This document shows, piece by piece, positions 45,901 to 53,212 of a DNA stretch of 64,000 bases. Both the position numbers and the translations under genes were made by a program. Source of the DNA: BJHQ01 sp964654285. Its GTDB lineage: Bacteria > Planctomycetota > UBA11346. The notes under the pieces were generated by a model. The model was not told the DNA's origin. It saw nothing but the letters and a program-made list of their open reading frames with translations, and made no database searches. The stretch is taken from the NCBI GenBank assembly GCA_964654285.1, contig CAZZJC010000020.1, forward strand, positions 1 to 64,000. The letters are read 5' to 3'. Each line of letters begins with the position of its first letter. Position 1 is the first letter of the stretch.

Positions 45901-46344
45901 CTGGCTCCCATCCCGGCCGACACGCCGGAAGGCCGGGCCTTCCGGCGCTTCGCCGATCTCTGCGCCAGGCGCAGCGAGATGATGCAGCGCGCCGTGGCGG
46001 CCAAGCAGCTGAAACTGCGGGTCAATCATCCGATCACCCAGGAATTGTGCGATGTGACCGGGGCCGATGGCCGCCAGGTCGAACTCACGGGCGCGAACGG
46101 CAATTCGTCGAGCCTTCCCTGGAGCCAGATATCCCCGACCTCCCAGCTCGGCACGCTGTTCCTCGAGGCGACACGCTGGCGCGACATCACCCCCGAAGAC
46201 CGCGCCATCGCGGCGGCGGCGCTGCTGGCGGTGCGCGAGCACGCCTTCGCCACCCTCGCCCTGCGTCCGGCCAAGGGCCAGCTGGCGGCCGAGACGTTCG
46301 AGGACCTCGAACTCGTCGTCCGCCTCCAGCGCAGCGTGAAATGA
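42973..46344 (+). CDS. MglA-like GTPase fused to zinc ribbon, pseudokinase, membrane helix and extracytoplasmic domain
   Basis: 1,123 residues. Residues 1-190 are an MglA-type small GTPase (P-loop CGPGLAGKST at 17-26, FWTIPGQSYYAATRKAVLAG at 75-94, NKLD at 139-142). Residues 215-245 are a zinc ribbon (Cys217, Cys220, Cys237, Cys240). Residues 320-587 are a protein-kinase fold lacking catalytic residues: HGWLRPE at 446-452 replaces HRDLKPE and VDEL at 464-467 replaces DFG, while APEH and SDIRSDIFCLG are kept. One membrane helix is at 663-686. A Pro-rich segment follows, then a helical domain (about 790-885), another Pro-rich stretch and a C-terminal domain (950-1123). It could relay polarity or nucleotide signals across the membrane; this is inference. 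Confidence 0.85.
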   Translation: MQTNPATREIVIKVVYCGPGLAGKSTNLQHLHDQAAPGTATDLLTVDSHSERAIRFERIYDELGLVRGHRVRAEFWTIPGQSYYAATRKAVLAGVDGVVFVADSRREAMDENVDAMNELLANLRALGQPEDLPIVLQYNKLDLPTATRREQLEPLLNIRGWPSFTATAIRGEGVTETARAVLDRIIGRLGGQASEAAPEPQPMPAQVTGPRTWLISCWRCQTMLEVSEAKPGATYTCGACASIVEVVDSERGLTRQPGPKSGQNPVIPGPKSGPNPITMREDSGGYAAQPVREPSGSQAALRPSPVEAAGTVPGSGGTFPIDGFVVVALMEETPLGRRMRVRENAGSRHHRAVVLSRATMGLAGYRDGLEPYIRLGGPVRHPNVLLLNQFFNLPDGAVLLSNDAPEHEPLSHVLARRRALAPPHAMGVIRQIALALEESARHGVVHGWLRPEIVLVSADGNVLVDELCIPKPHRFLVRELAGASAATEYYLAPEHIGEETRSDIRSDIFCLGALLFRMITGEGLVTGYSAHEALHKIAANGARPLRATQAPVSRELDVFYKRLVAIERGERFQSYHELIEALDRFGGGAKRQTMRLTQSVGPNQPGQRLGLGSPAAGAGGGTVATRRTTAGLGARPPSQAVARAGGEPRESRSRSGGGSGSGTIILILVLVLLAGAAAAGYFVFFAPKPRPVVIDAGDTPTTPGATPAKPATAPSVPPGPAPVATAAPTLPAPTTPPVPPTSVAPVLVPANTVTTANPAPVAADPPPVPVPDTPVPVVKVVEPDPAETPQARAMRLRTVRVAITDDAMSGRFASALEMCGELDTELERRQKAEWVAKKHQDARQALEQKAAGMDAAAAKTALDNAVMLWRMPGDREWADKVLKQPRAVAPAPVTPPPAPPAPPVVAPPAPAPPPHPVTATKPVKPPEPVKPDPAKTAPTAPAQPEPAAPPERTMGDVAVDLAKALHQGNAQQIAAVLAPIPADTPEGRAFRRFADLCARRSEMMQRAVAAKQLKLRVNHPITQELCDVTGADGRQVELTGANGNSSSLPWSQISPTSQLGTLFLEATRWRDITPEDRAIAAAALLAVREHAFATLALRPAKGQLAAETFEDLELVVRLQRSVK

Positions 46345-46419
46345 GCCGGTCCTGCCGGCTCATCGGATCTTCATCCTGATCGGTTCTCCTTCCGCCTTAC
46401 ATCCCGATAACGGACCCCG

Positions 46420-47754
46420 ATGACCCCACCCGCCGACCGGCCGCACCGCAAGACCTTCATCCTCGACACCAACGTCCTCCTCCACAATCCGAACGCGCTG
46501 TTCGCCTTCGCCGACAACCACGTGGTCATCCCGATCACCGTGCTGGAGGAGCTGGACCGCTTCAAGACCGCCAACAACGAGCTGGGCCAGAACGCCCGCG
46601 AGGTGGCGCGCGGCCTCGACCGCCTGCGCGCCAAGGGCTCGCTCAAGGACGGCGTCGCCACCCCCCAGGGCGGCACGGTCACGGTGTCGATGCGCTTCCA
46701 CGAGATCGGCAGCCTGCTGCCCGGCGTGGCCGACAACCGCATCATCGGCTGCGCCCTGCTCTACCGCGCCGAAGGGCATCAGGTGTTCTTCATCTCGAAG
46801 GACATCAACGCCCGCATCAAGGCCGACGCGCTCGGCATCCCCTGCCAGGACTTCGAGAACCAGAAGGTCGACGTCGACACGCTCTACAACGGCTGGGTGA
46901 CCCTGGCGGTCGAGACCGCCACCTTCGACCGCCTGGTCGGCCTGCCCGCCTTCGCGCCCGGTGAAGTCCTGTCGCCGGACGAACGGCCGCTGTCCGACAA
47001 CCAGTTCGCCCTGGTGCGCGACCTCGCCGATCCCGAGCGGCTCATCCTCGGCCGCTTCGACGCCCCGACCGGCCGGGTGCGGGTGATCGACGACGACGCC
47101 CCCGACCTGTTCGGAGTCACCCCGCGCAGCCCCGAGCAGCGCATGGCCTTCGACCTGCTGCTGGATGACCGCATCAAGCTGGTGACCCTGGTCGGCAAGG
47201 CCGGCACCGGCAAGACCCTGCTCGCGCTCGCCTGCGGCCTGGCCAAGGTCATCCACGACGAACGCTACCGGAAACTGCTGGTGTCGCGCCCGATCATGCC
47301 GCTCGGCCAGGACATCGGCTACCTGCCCGGCACCAAGGATGAGAAGCTCAGCCACTGGATGGGCCCGATCTTCGACAACCTGCATTTCCTCCTCGCCGGC
47401 GAGGAGCGCGACCCCGACGAGGTCATCAAGCGCCTGATCAGCGAGGAATCCATCACCCTGGAAGCCCTCACCTACATCCGTGGCCGCTCGATCTCGAAGC
47501 AGTTCGCCATCGTCGACGAAGCGCAGAACCTGACCCCGCACGAGATCAAGACCATCATCAGCCGCGCGGGTGAGGACACCAAGATCGTCCTCACCGGCGA
47601 CCCGCACCAGATCGACAACCCCTACCTCGACGCCAACTCCAACGGCCTCGCCTACGTGGTCGAACGCATGCGCGGCCAGCGCCCCGCCGGCCATGTGACG
47701 CTGACCAAATCGGAACGCAGCGAGCTCGCCGGCCTCGCCGCCTCCATCCTGTAG
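46420..47754 (+). CDS. PIN-PhoH family ATPase
   Basis: 444 residues. An N-terminal PIN nuclease domain (KTFILDTNVLLHNP, residues 11-24, then VLEELDRFK and FFISKDINARIKA) is joined to a PhoH ATPase with Walker A GKAGTGKT at 259-266, ALTYIRGRSISKQFAIVDEAQN for Walker B and VLTGDPHQID for the sensor motif. This is the PhoH2-type architecture, which unwinds and cleaves RNA in characterised members. It is preceded by 75 non-coding bases and may share the transcript of the GTPase fusion gene. Confidence 0.93.
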   Translation: MTPPADRPHRKTFILDTNVLLHNPNALFAFADNHVVIPITVLEELDRFKTANNELGQNAREVARGLDRLRAKGSLKDGVATPQGGTVTVSMRFHEIGSLLPGVADNRIIGCALLYRAEGHQVFFISKDINARIKADALGIPCQDFENQKVDVDTLYNGWVTLAVETATFDRLVGLPAFAPGEVLSPDERPLSDNQFALVRDLADPERLILGRFDAPTGRVRVIDDDAPDLFGVTPRSPEQRMAFDLLLDDRIKLVTLVGKAGTGKTLLALACGLAKVIHDERYRKLLVSRPIMPLGQDIGYLPGTKDEKLSHWMGPIFDNLHFLLAGEERDPDEVIKRLISEESITLEALTYIRGRSISKQFAIVDEAQNLTPHEIKTIISRAGEDTKIVLTGDPHQIDNPYLDANSNGLAYVVERMRGQRPAGHVTLTKSERSELAGLAASIL

Positions 47755-47894
47755 GCGGCAGACGGCCCGCGAGCATACCCCTGCGGACAGGCCCTCCACG
47801 CTGCCAGCTGGCCGGCTTTTGCCGCGCCCCGGAACCCCAGGACCGGCACGCTTGACCGGGGCCCATCCTGACTAGCCTTCCGCACCCTACCCAT

Positions 47895-47965
47895 TGGGGT
47901 GTCGTCTAACGGTAGGACTGCAGATTCTGGCTCTGCCTATCGGGGTTCGAATCCCTGCACCCCAA
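47895..47965 (+). tRNA. tRNA-Gln (anticodon CUG)
   Basis: A complete cloverleaf: acceptor TGGGGTG pairs with CACCCCA, D-arm GTC/GAC, anticodon stem GCAGA/TCTGC with loop TTCTGGC (anticodon CTG, Gln), four-base variable loop and T-arm with TTCGAAT. The weak first pair U-A is typical of tRNA-Gln. The CCA end is not encoded. Confidence 0.95.
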
Positions 47966-47980
47966 TCATGTTGTGGATCG

Positions 47981-48020
47981 GGCCCTTCGGTGTGAAAACC
48001 GAAGGGCCTTCTCCTTTCCA
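47981..48020 (+). terminator. terminator behind tRNA-Gln
   Basis: GGCCCTTCGGT and ACCGAAGGGCC form an 11-bp stem around GTGAAA at about 47981-48008, followed by TTCTCCTTT. The position just downstream of the tRNA fits its terminator, though the T-tract is broken by Cs. Confidence 0.7.
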
Positions 48021-48125
48021 GACATAGCCTTGCAGCAGAGCAAGCGCGGTTTCGAAATATCACCCCATCAACCACCCGAGAAGGGCAATTCCCCGTTGGA
48101 CCACGACGTGCGGGGCCGAATCCCT

Positions 48126-48413
48126 TCAGGACGTCGCTGCCAGGTTCTCGGTGAGTACGCGCGGATGACGGGCGGCGACCCGAATGAGCGCCAACGCAGG
48201 ACCGTCCGGCTTGCGACGATCCTGCTCCCAATTGCGCAGGGTGTGGACACTGATCCCCAACGCCTCGGCGAAGGCCTCCTGTGTCAATCCCGCGAAGCGG
48301 CGCAGGGCGACGATATCCGCCCCGCCATCGATCTTCCCGCTTATCAGACGGGTGCGGACGCTGTGGCGGATGCTGCGGGCGAAGTCGGCGGCGGTCAGTT
48401 CACGGTCGGTCAT
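48126..48413 (-). CDS. XRE/HigA-type helix-turn-helix antitoxin
   Basis: 95 residues. The HTH is IVALRRFAGLTQEAFAEALGISVHTLRNWEQDRRKPDGPALALIRV, a Cro/CI type typical of HigA-like antitoxins, with a short N-terminal helix likely to contact the toxin. Its start overlaps the stop of the BrnT-like gene (ATGA at 48410-48413), so the toxin is translated first, an order seen in HigBA-type modules. It probably represses the shared promoter through the inverted repeat upstream. Confidence 0.85.
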   Translation of the reverse strand: MTDRELTAADFARSIRHSVRTRLISGKIDGGADIVALRRFAGLTQEAFAEALGISVHTLRNWEQDRRKPDGPALALIRVAARHPRVLTENLAATS

Positions 48414-48697
48414 GGGTGTCCATCCAAATAGTGGCGGTAGAGGATCTCGGTCCTGGTTGCTCGTCGGGCACTGATGATGCGGATGGTGTCCTCGTGGCGT
48501 TCGGTGAAGACCACCATCACCACCCCGCGCGTCACCGACCCGATGGCGATGAGACGGTCCTTCTCGCCATCGTGACCCGTGTCCGGCAGTTCAAGGAAGT
48601 CGGCCCCACTGGTGAACAAGCCGGTCACCTCGCCAAACGAGAGGCTGTGCTTCTTCAGGTTGATGGCCTCCTTGGCCGGATCCCACTCGAAGCGCAT
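48410..48697 (-). CDS. BrnT-family toxin
   Basis: 95 residues. The start MRFEWDPAKEAINLKKHSLSFGEVTGLF is the BrnT signature (FEWDPxKxxxNLxKHxVSF), and VVFTERHEDTIRIISARRATRTEILYR is its conserved C-terminal strand-helix with the catalytic Arg/Arg/His-like positions. BrnT is a RelE-fold ribonuclease that blocks translation. Its usual partner BrnA is replaced here by an XRE protein. The start ATG lies about six bases after a -10-like box, suggesting a very short or absent leader. Confidence 0.85.
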   Translation of the reverse strand: MRFEWDPAKEAINLKKHSLSFGEVTGLFTSGADFLELPDTGHDGEKDRLIAIGSVTRGVVMVVFTERHEDTIRIISARRATRTEILYRHYLDGHP

Positions 48698-48703
48698 GGC
48701 CGT

Positions 48704-48731
48704 ACACTAAGCCAATGACTTAGTCATGCAA
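48704..48731 (-). promoter_or_regulatory. promoter and operator of the BrnT/XRE module
   Basis: On the minus strand TTGCAT (48731-48726) and TAGTGT (48709-48704) are 16 bases apart. The spacer is filled by two overlapping inverted repeats: ATGACT/AGTCAT around one base (48715-48727) and ACTAAG/CTTAGT with a 7-base gap (48706-48724). This is where an autorepressing antitoxin should bind. The box ends six bases before the toxin ATG at 48697. Confidence 0.5.
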
Positions 48732-48836
48732 GCGGGGCGGAAATTCCCGGCAAGGTCGGCCAGAAGGGTCGATATCCGCGATGAAGGGGGTCATGAACCG
48801 GTGCACGGCATCCTGGATTCGCATGCGCGTACAGTT

Positions 48837-48982
48837 ACTGAGGATTCACCAACAGGTTGACGAACCCAGGTACGGTTCCGGTGGCCTCGGGAGATAGATC
48901 CATAGGTAACAACCGGAAATTCGTGCGGGCCGAGGCCCGCCGATCCAGGCGCTATCGTCAATCTGTTGGTGAACCCTGAATT
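48837..48982. mobile_element. MITE-like element, copy 2, with terminal inverted repeats
   Basis: Inverted copy of the element at 1280-1425: it begins ACTGAGGATTCACCAACAGG, contains the same GTGCGGGCCGAGGCCCGC palindrome and ends TCTGTTGGTGAACCCTGAATT. Differences are scattered substitutions and a few small indels, concentrated between the ends and the core. It has no coding capacity and lies free between two minus-strand genes. Confidence 0.8.
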
Positions 48983-48994
48983 AGGCCAACCATG

Positions 48995-49027
48995 AACCCC
49001 GTCGTGACCCGAGGTTACGACGGGGTT
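48995..49027 (+). terminator. hairpin terminator
   Basis: AACCCCGTCGT and ACGACGGGGTT form a perfect 11-bp stem with an 11-base loop, followed by TCTGTTT. It would stop plus-strand transcription coming through the MITE-like element before the convergent gene ending at 49051. No plus-strand gene precedes it. Confidence 0.55.
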
Positions 49028-49050
49028 TCTGTTTCACCCCGGCCGTTCCA

Positions 49051-49950
49051 TCATTGCACCTGGACCTGCTTGAGGCGCCAGCGGATCTCGTGCTTCTGCT
49101 CCACCGGCTGGGTCAGGGCGGTGAGGGTCAGGGTGAAGGCGAGGCGGCCTTCGATCAGGTCGGGCCAGCCGTCAGCGGCGGCCGCGCTCCGGCCTTCGCC
49201 GCTGAATGCGTGCAGCTTCCCTTCGACCGGACTGGGGTCGGGCGACAGGCGCACCGGCAGGTGGTCGCTGCCGGCGGGCAGCACGGCGGTCCAGGCCGCG
49301 CCGTTCCAGCGCCGTTCGGCGGAACCCGCGATCGGCGCGGTGGGGCCGGCGCCGAGCGCGATCGTCTGCGGCTTGCCGTCCGCCGGCGGGCGGGCGAGCG
49401 CCTGCGACCACCAGCGCGCGAGCGCCTCGGGGGAATAGGTCTCCCGCGCGGCGGCGTCGAGCGGCGGCGGCTCGCCGGGGAACGCCGCCGGCACGAGGCG
49501 GTTGAGATTGGCGATGATGGATTCGCCGCCGGCGACGCTGGCGACCTGCCCGGTGCGCGGTTCGAGGTCGAGGGTGAGGGTCACGCCGTGCAGGGCGAGC
49601 AGTCCGCCGAGCAGCGGATCCTGCTCGCCGCGTTCACCCGCCGCGCGCGACGAGTCGATCTCGGCCGTGCGGTCTGGTCCGCGGTGGCTGGCCTGGATGC
49701 GGATGCCGGTGAGGTTGACCCTGGCTCGGCCCGGTCCGGCCGGCTGCCCGCTCATGCCCAGCTTCCAGGTGAAGGAACTCGTGTATTTCAACGTGTCGCC
49801 AGCGGAGGCGAACGTGGTGTCCTGGGTCAGGGTGTAGACGTAGAAGCGGACCTGGTCGGGAGGGAACGACCAGGCGGCGGGCGCATCGCCGGCCCGCAGC
49901 GCGGGCAGGACCGATCCCAGCAGGGCCACCGACCAGGAGAGGCATCGCAT
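49051..49950 (-). CDS. secreted hypothetical protein
   Basis: 299 residues with a signal peptide (MRCLSWSVALLGSVLPALRAG). The mature part has beta-rich segments such as YVYTLTQDTTFASAGDTLKYTSSFTWKLGM and LAFTLTLTALTQPVEQKHEIRWRLKQVQVQ at the C-terminus, resembling bacterial proteins annotated only as DUF-type periplasmic proteins. No enzyme motif is visible. The ATG at 49950 starts directly at the signal peptide. It is 56 bases downstream of purK but the function seems unrelated. Confidence 0.65.
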   Translation of the reverse strand: MRCLSWSVALLGSVLPALRAGDAPAAWSFPPDQVRFYVYTLTQDTTFASAGDTLKYTSSFTWKLGMSGQPAGPGRARVNLTGIRIQASHRGPDRTAEIDSSRAAGERGEQDPLLGGLLALHGVTLTLDLEPRTGQVASVAGGESIIANLNRLVPAAFPGEPPPLDAAARETYSPEALARWWSQALARPPADGKPQTIALGAGPTAPIAGSAERRWNGAAWTAVLPAGSDHLPVRLSPDPSPVEGKLHAFSGEGRSAAAADGWPDLIEGRLAFTLTLTALTQPVEQKHEIRWRLKQVQVQ

Positions 49951-50006
49951 GCCCGACCCTAGCGTACCCAGGCGGCAACCCAACCGCAGAGCGATGCCGC
50001 CCGGGA

Positions 50007-51137
50007 TCAGCCGGTCGCGTCAGCGGCGCCGCCCGCCAGGAGGCGCTCCACCTCGGCTAGGCGGGCGTCGCGTCCAGCCATGTCGGAGGCGACGATGTTG
50101 AGGTGCCCGACCTTCCGTCCCGGCCGCGGCACCTTGCCGTAGTCATGCCGCACCAACCCGGGCACCGCGTCCACCGCAGGTCCTGGCATCGCCCCGAGGC
50201 AGTTGCGCATCGCGGTCGGGCGGACCAGTTCCGTGGCGCCGAGCGGCCGGCCGAGCAGCGCGCGCAGGTGGTTCTCGAACTGGTCGCAGGTGGAACCGTC
50301 GAGCGTCCAGTGGCCGGAATTGTGCACCCGGGGTGCGAGCTCGTTGATCAGCAGGCGGTCGCCGCAGCGGAAGAACTCGACCGCGAGGACGCCGACGTAA
50401 TCGAGCCGCTCGAGCAGCGTGCGCGCGATCCGTTCGGCCTCGGCCTGCAGGGCCGCCGTCCAGCCCGGATGCGGGGCGAGGGTGAGCATCAGCACGCCGT
50501 CGCGATGGCGGTTCTCGACCAGCGGCCAGGCCCTGATGCCGCCGGCGCGGTCGCGCTCCGCGACGAGCGAGCATTCGTCGTCGAAGGGCACGAAGGCCTC
50601 GGCGATGATGCCGGTCGGCGCGAGCGCCGCCCAGGCCGCGTCGATCTCGGCGCTTCGGCGCACCACGCGCTGGCCGCGGCCGTCGTAGCCGCCGCGCCGG
50701 CTTTTCAGCACCGCCGGCAGGCCGAGGCGGGCGAGAGACCGGTGCAGGCCGTCGGCCGAGACCGGGGCCGCCCAGGGCGCGGTGGGCAGGCCGAGCTCGT
50801 CGAGCAGCTGCTTCTGCTCGGCCCGGTCCTGCACCGCCGCAAGCGCCTGCGGTGGCGGCAGCATCGGGGTCCGGCCGGCGAGATGGGCGACGGTGGCGAG
50901 GGGGACGTGCTCGATCTCCCAGGTCGCGACGGTCGTCCCGGCGGCCAGGCGGTCGAGCGCGACCCGGTCGTTCCAGGGCGCGGTCATGGTTTCGGCGACG
51001 TGCCGGGCCGGCGCTTCGGGATCGGGATCGAGCAGCCGGCAGCCGACGCCGAGGCGCCGCGCAGCGAGCGCGAGCATGCGGCCGAGCTGCCCGCCCCCGA
51101 GGATGGCCACGATGGGGTCTGGCGGTCGCGGGCTCAT
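50007..51137 (-). CDS. purK: N5-carboxyaminoimidazole ribonucleotide synthase
   Basis: 376 residues. The ATP-grasp enzyme has N-terminal IVAILGGGQLGRMLALAARRLG, central PAVLKSRRGGYDGRGQRVV (ATP-binding lysine and Gly-rich loop), ECSLVAERD and the C-terminal INELAPRVHNSGHWTLDGSTCDQFENHLRA, all PurK signatures. With PurE it converts AIR to CAIR in purine synthesis. The ATG at 51137 overlaps the purE stop (ATGA), so purE-purK is a coupled pair. Confidence 0.95.
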   Translation of the reverse strand: MSPRPPDPIVAILGGGQLGRMLALAARRLGVGCRLLDPDPEAPARHVAETMTAPWNDRVALDRLAAGTTVATWEIEHVPLATVAHLAGRTPMLPPPQALAAVQDRAEQKQLLDELGLPTAPWAAPVSADGLHRSLARLGLPAVLKSRRGGYDGRGQRVVRRSAEIDAAWAALAPTGIIAEAFVPFDDECSLVAERDRAGGIRAWPLVENRHRDGVLMLTLAPHPGWTAALQAEAERIARTLLERLDYVGVLAVEFFRCGDRLLINELAPRVHNSGHWTLDGSTCDQFENHLRALLGRPLGATELVRPTAMRNCLGAMPGPAVDAVPGLVRHDYGKVPRPGRKVGHLNIVASDMAGRDARLAEVERLLAGGAADATG

Positions 51138-51685
51138 GGAATCGCCACCGGCGGAGGCAGGCGCGGATCGCGGTCGGCGAGCACGCGCGCGGTCTGGCGT
51201 CCGCGCCAGGCGTCGAGCCGCGCCGCGAGGGCGGGATCGCCGCTGGCGAGCAACGCGGCGGCGAACAGGGCGGCGTTGATCGCCCCTGGTTTGCCGATGG
51301 CGAAGGTGGCGACTGGGATGCCGCCCGGCATCTGTACGATCGACAGCAGGCTGTCGAAGCCCTTGAGCGAGGCGGATTCGACCGGCACGCCGAGGACCGG
51401 AAGCCGGGTCTTCGCCGCGCACATGCCGGGCAGGTGCGCGGCCCCGCCGGCCCCGGCGATGATCGCACGCAGGCCCCGTCCGGCTGCCGAGCCCGCGTAT
51501 TCCATCAGGAGCTCAGGGGTCCGGTGCGCCGAGACCACCTGCACCTCGTGCGGGATCCCGAGGGCCGCCAGGGTGTCGACGGCATGGACCATGGTCTGGT
51601 AGTCGCTGCGCGAACCCATGATCACGCCGACCAGGGGCGGGTCGGCGGATGGCGCGGTGGATGGGGATGCTGGGGAAGGGGTCAT
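51134..51685 (-). CDS. purE: N5-carboxyaminoimidazole ribonucleotide mutase
   Basis: 183 residues. GVIMGSRSDYQTM is the PurE N-terminal signature, VVSAHRTPELLMEYA the substrate loop, IIAGAGGAAHLPGM the active-site loop with the catalytic His, and QMPGGIPVATFAIGKPGAINAALFAA the C-terminal motif. These Gly/Ser/His features are the class I mutase type. An AAGGA lies seven bases before the ATG. The 17-residue Pro/Ser-rich N-terminal extension is not conserved. A divergent winged-helix gene begins 200 bases upstream. Confidence 0.95.
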   Translation of the reverse strand: MTPSPASPSTAPSADPPLVGVIMGSRSDYQTMVHAVDTLAALGIPHEVQVVSAHRTPELLMEYAGSAAGRGLRAIIAGAGGAAHLPGMCAAKTRLPVLGVPVESASLKGFDSLLSIVQMPGGIPVATFAIGKPGAINAALFAAALLASGDPALAARLDAWRGRQTARVLADRDPRLPPPVAIP

Positions 51686-51884
51686 CGGATTCCTTGGTGT
51701 CTTGGGTCAACGCCTGCATGTAGCCGTCGCGGCGCAGCGCCTCGAGGCCGCTGGTTCGCCTCGCGCAGGATGGATACGCCGCTGGTTTCGCGTTCATCCA
51801 GGTGGTTCTTGCGGCGGCCCTTCCGTCCCGATCCGCGCCGCCGGGCCGGCTGGCCTTGCGCGCCTGGCGCGGCAGTATCCCGCC

Positions 51885-52202
51885 ATGCCGCGCCGCGCCG
51901 CCCAGCCCGTTCCCGCGCAGGTCCAGCCCGGCCGTCCGGGCTGGACCTTCCTCTCCAACCACGCCCACGTGCTGATCCTCCTCGCCCGCGAGGGCGATTT
52001 GCGCATGCGCGACCTTGCGGCCCAGGTCGGCATCACCGAACGGGCGGTGCAGCGCATCGTCGCCGAACTGGTCGAGGGCGGATTCCTGGTCGTGGCCAAG
52101 GATGGCCGTCGCAACACCTACACGGTGCAGGGAGACAAGCCGCTGCGGCATCCGGTGGAATCGCACCGTGCGGTGCGCGATCTCCTGCGTCTGGTGCATT
52201 GA
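51885..52202 (+). CDS. winged-helix DNA-binding protein
   Basis: 105 residues. FLSNHAHVLILLAREGDLRMRDLAAQVGITERAVQRIVAELVEGGFLVVAKDGRRNTYTV is a MarR/ArsR-like winged helix with the recognition helix GITERAVQRIVAEL and the wing RRNTYTV. It ends two bases before the stop of the convergent dabA, and could regulate that operon or the divergent purEK, but nothing proves it. The start ATG at 51885 is the one just before the basic N-terminal tail; longer in-frame extensions run through the purE leader. Confidence 0.7.
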   Translation: MPRRAAQPVPAQVQPGRPGWTFLSNHAHVLILLAREGDLRMRDLAAQVGITERAVQRIVAELVEGGFLVVAKDGRRNTYTVQGDKPLRHPVESHRAVRDLLRLVH

Positions 52203-52204
52203 GA

Positions 52205-53191
52205 TCACGCTTCCACCCATGCTCCGGCCGCCCGGCGCTTGAGCAGCGTGCCCGGACGCAGGGCCGACAACCCGAGCCAGCCGTGGTCGAACAAGGCCGC
52301 GACGGCGGGATGCCGCGCCAGCACCGCATCGATCGCGGCCGGTTCCGCCGCGACCGCCACCTCCAGGCGGAGCGGATCGTGCCGGGTGCCGTCGCCGTCG
52401 TGGATGGATTCCCAGGCCGGCCCCACCGCGAGATCGCCCTGGTTGCCCTGGATGACGCCGTGCAGGCCGACCGGGTTGTGGATGGTCTTGCGGCCGCTGG
52501 TCCAGCGGTGCGGCGCCACCACGGCGGCGTGGTACTGGTAGGCGATCCACGAGGCCACCACCACCGGCGCGGTGAGGATCAGCTCCAGGGTGGTGCAATC
52601 GGGATCCTGCACCGCGTCGTAGCTGTGCAGGAAGACGCGGCCGTCCAGGTCGTGCCCACGGGTCCAGGCGCGCGGCGCGGCGATGAACGCGGCGCAACCG
52701 GCCAGGCCCCATTCCGGTCTCGGTTCGGCCCAGTCGCGTGTCCGCCGCGCCAGTGCCTCGGCGGGATCCCCGCCCGCCAGGCCGGGCAGGCGCGCCGCCC
52801 GCCGGGCGCGCGCCGCCGCCCCGGCGGCGGCAAGGGCGGCTTCCAGCCGCGCCAGGTCGTCCTGGTGGCTGGCCGGCACCCGGGCGCGATCGAGCACCAC
52901 CACCTGCTCGCGCGAGGTGTCGTGCAGGGCGGGCACGGCCACCGTGTCGGCGGGGATCACCCGCCCCAGCGCGTCACGCACGGCGGGATGGTTGAGGATC
53001 GCCGCCGCGAGGCGGGCGTTCGGCGCGCCGCCATGGCCGCCGCAGGCGCCGCAGGAAAGCCCGGCGGCCTGCGGATTGTTGGCGCTGGAGGCATCATGGC
53101 CGCACAACAGCAGCAGCCGGGCCATCGGTCCTTCGAGGTGGAGATGGCGGAGGATGCCGCGCGCGAGGACGACAAGGGCCTGCGGCGCCAA
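52205..53191 (-). CDS. DabA, C-terminal fragment downstream of the amber codon
   Basis: About 329 residues if translation could restart at the TTG at 53191; there is no good ribosome site. It continues the same reading frame as the N-terminal fragment, with seven codons between the TAG and this TTG. It holds His490/Cys505 and the C-terminal part of DUF2309 (HNPVGLHGVIQGNQGDLAVG). It is better seen as part of one interrupted gene than as a separate protein. Confidence 0.5.
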   Translation of the reverse strand: MAPQALVVLARGILRHLHLEGPMARLLLLCGHDASSANNPQAAGLSCGACGGHGGAPNARLAAAILNHPAVRDALGRVIPADTVAVPALHDTSREQVVVLDRARVPASHQDDLARLEAALAAAGAAARARRAARLPGLAGGDPAEALARRTRDWAEPRPEWGLAGCAAFIAAPRAWTRGHDLDGRVFLHSYDAVQDPDCTTLELILTAPVVVASWIAYQYHAAVVAPHRWTSGRKTIHNPVGLHGVIQGNQGDLAVGPAWESIHDGDGTRHDPLRLEVAVAAEPAAIDAVLARHPAVAALFDHGWLGLSALRPGTLLKRRAAGAWVEA

Positions 53192-53212
53192 CCCGCTGAG
53201 GTCGAGCGCCGC

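Noticed and set aside
41584..46242. A 1,552-codon open frame on the minus strand
   Set aside because: Antisense to the glycosyltransferase, lspA and the GTPase fusion, all of which have clear motifs on the plus strand.
51513..52712. 399-codon minus-strand frame across the winged-helix gene and purE leader
   Set aside because: It overlaps dabA and purE in other frames and has no conserved segment.
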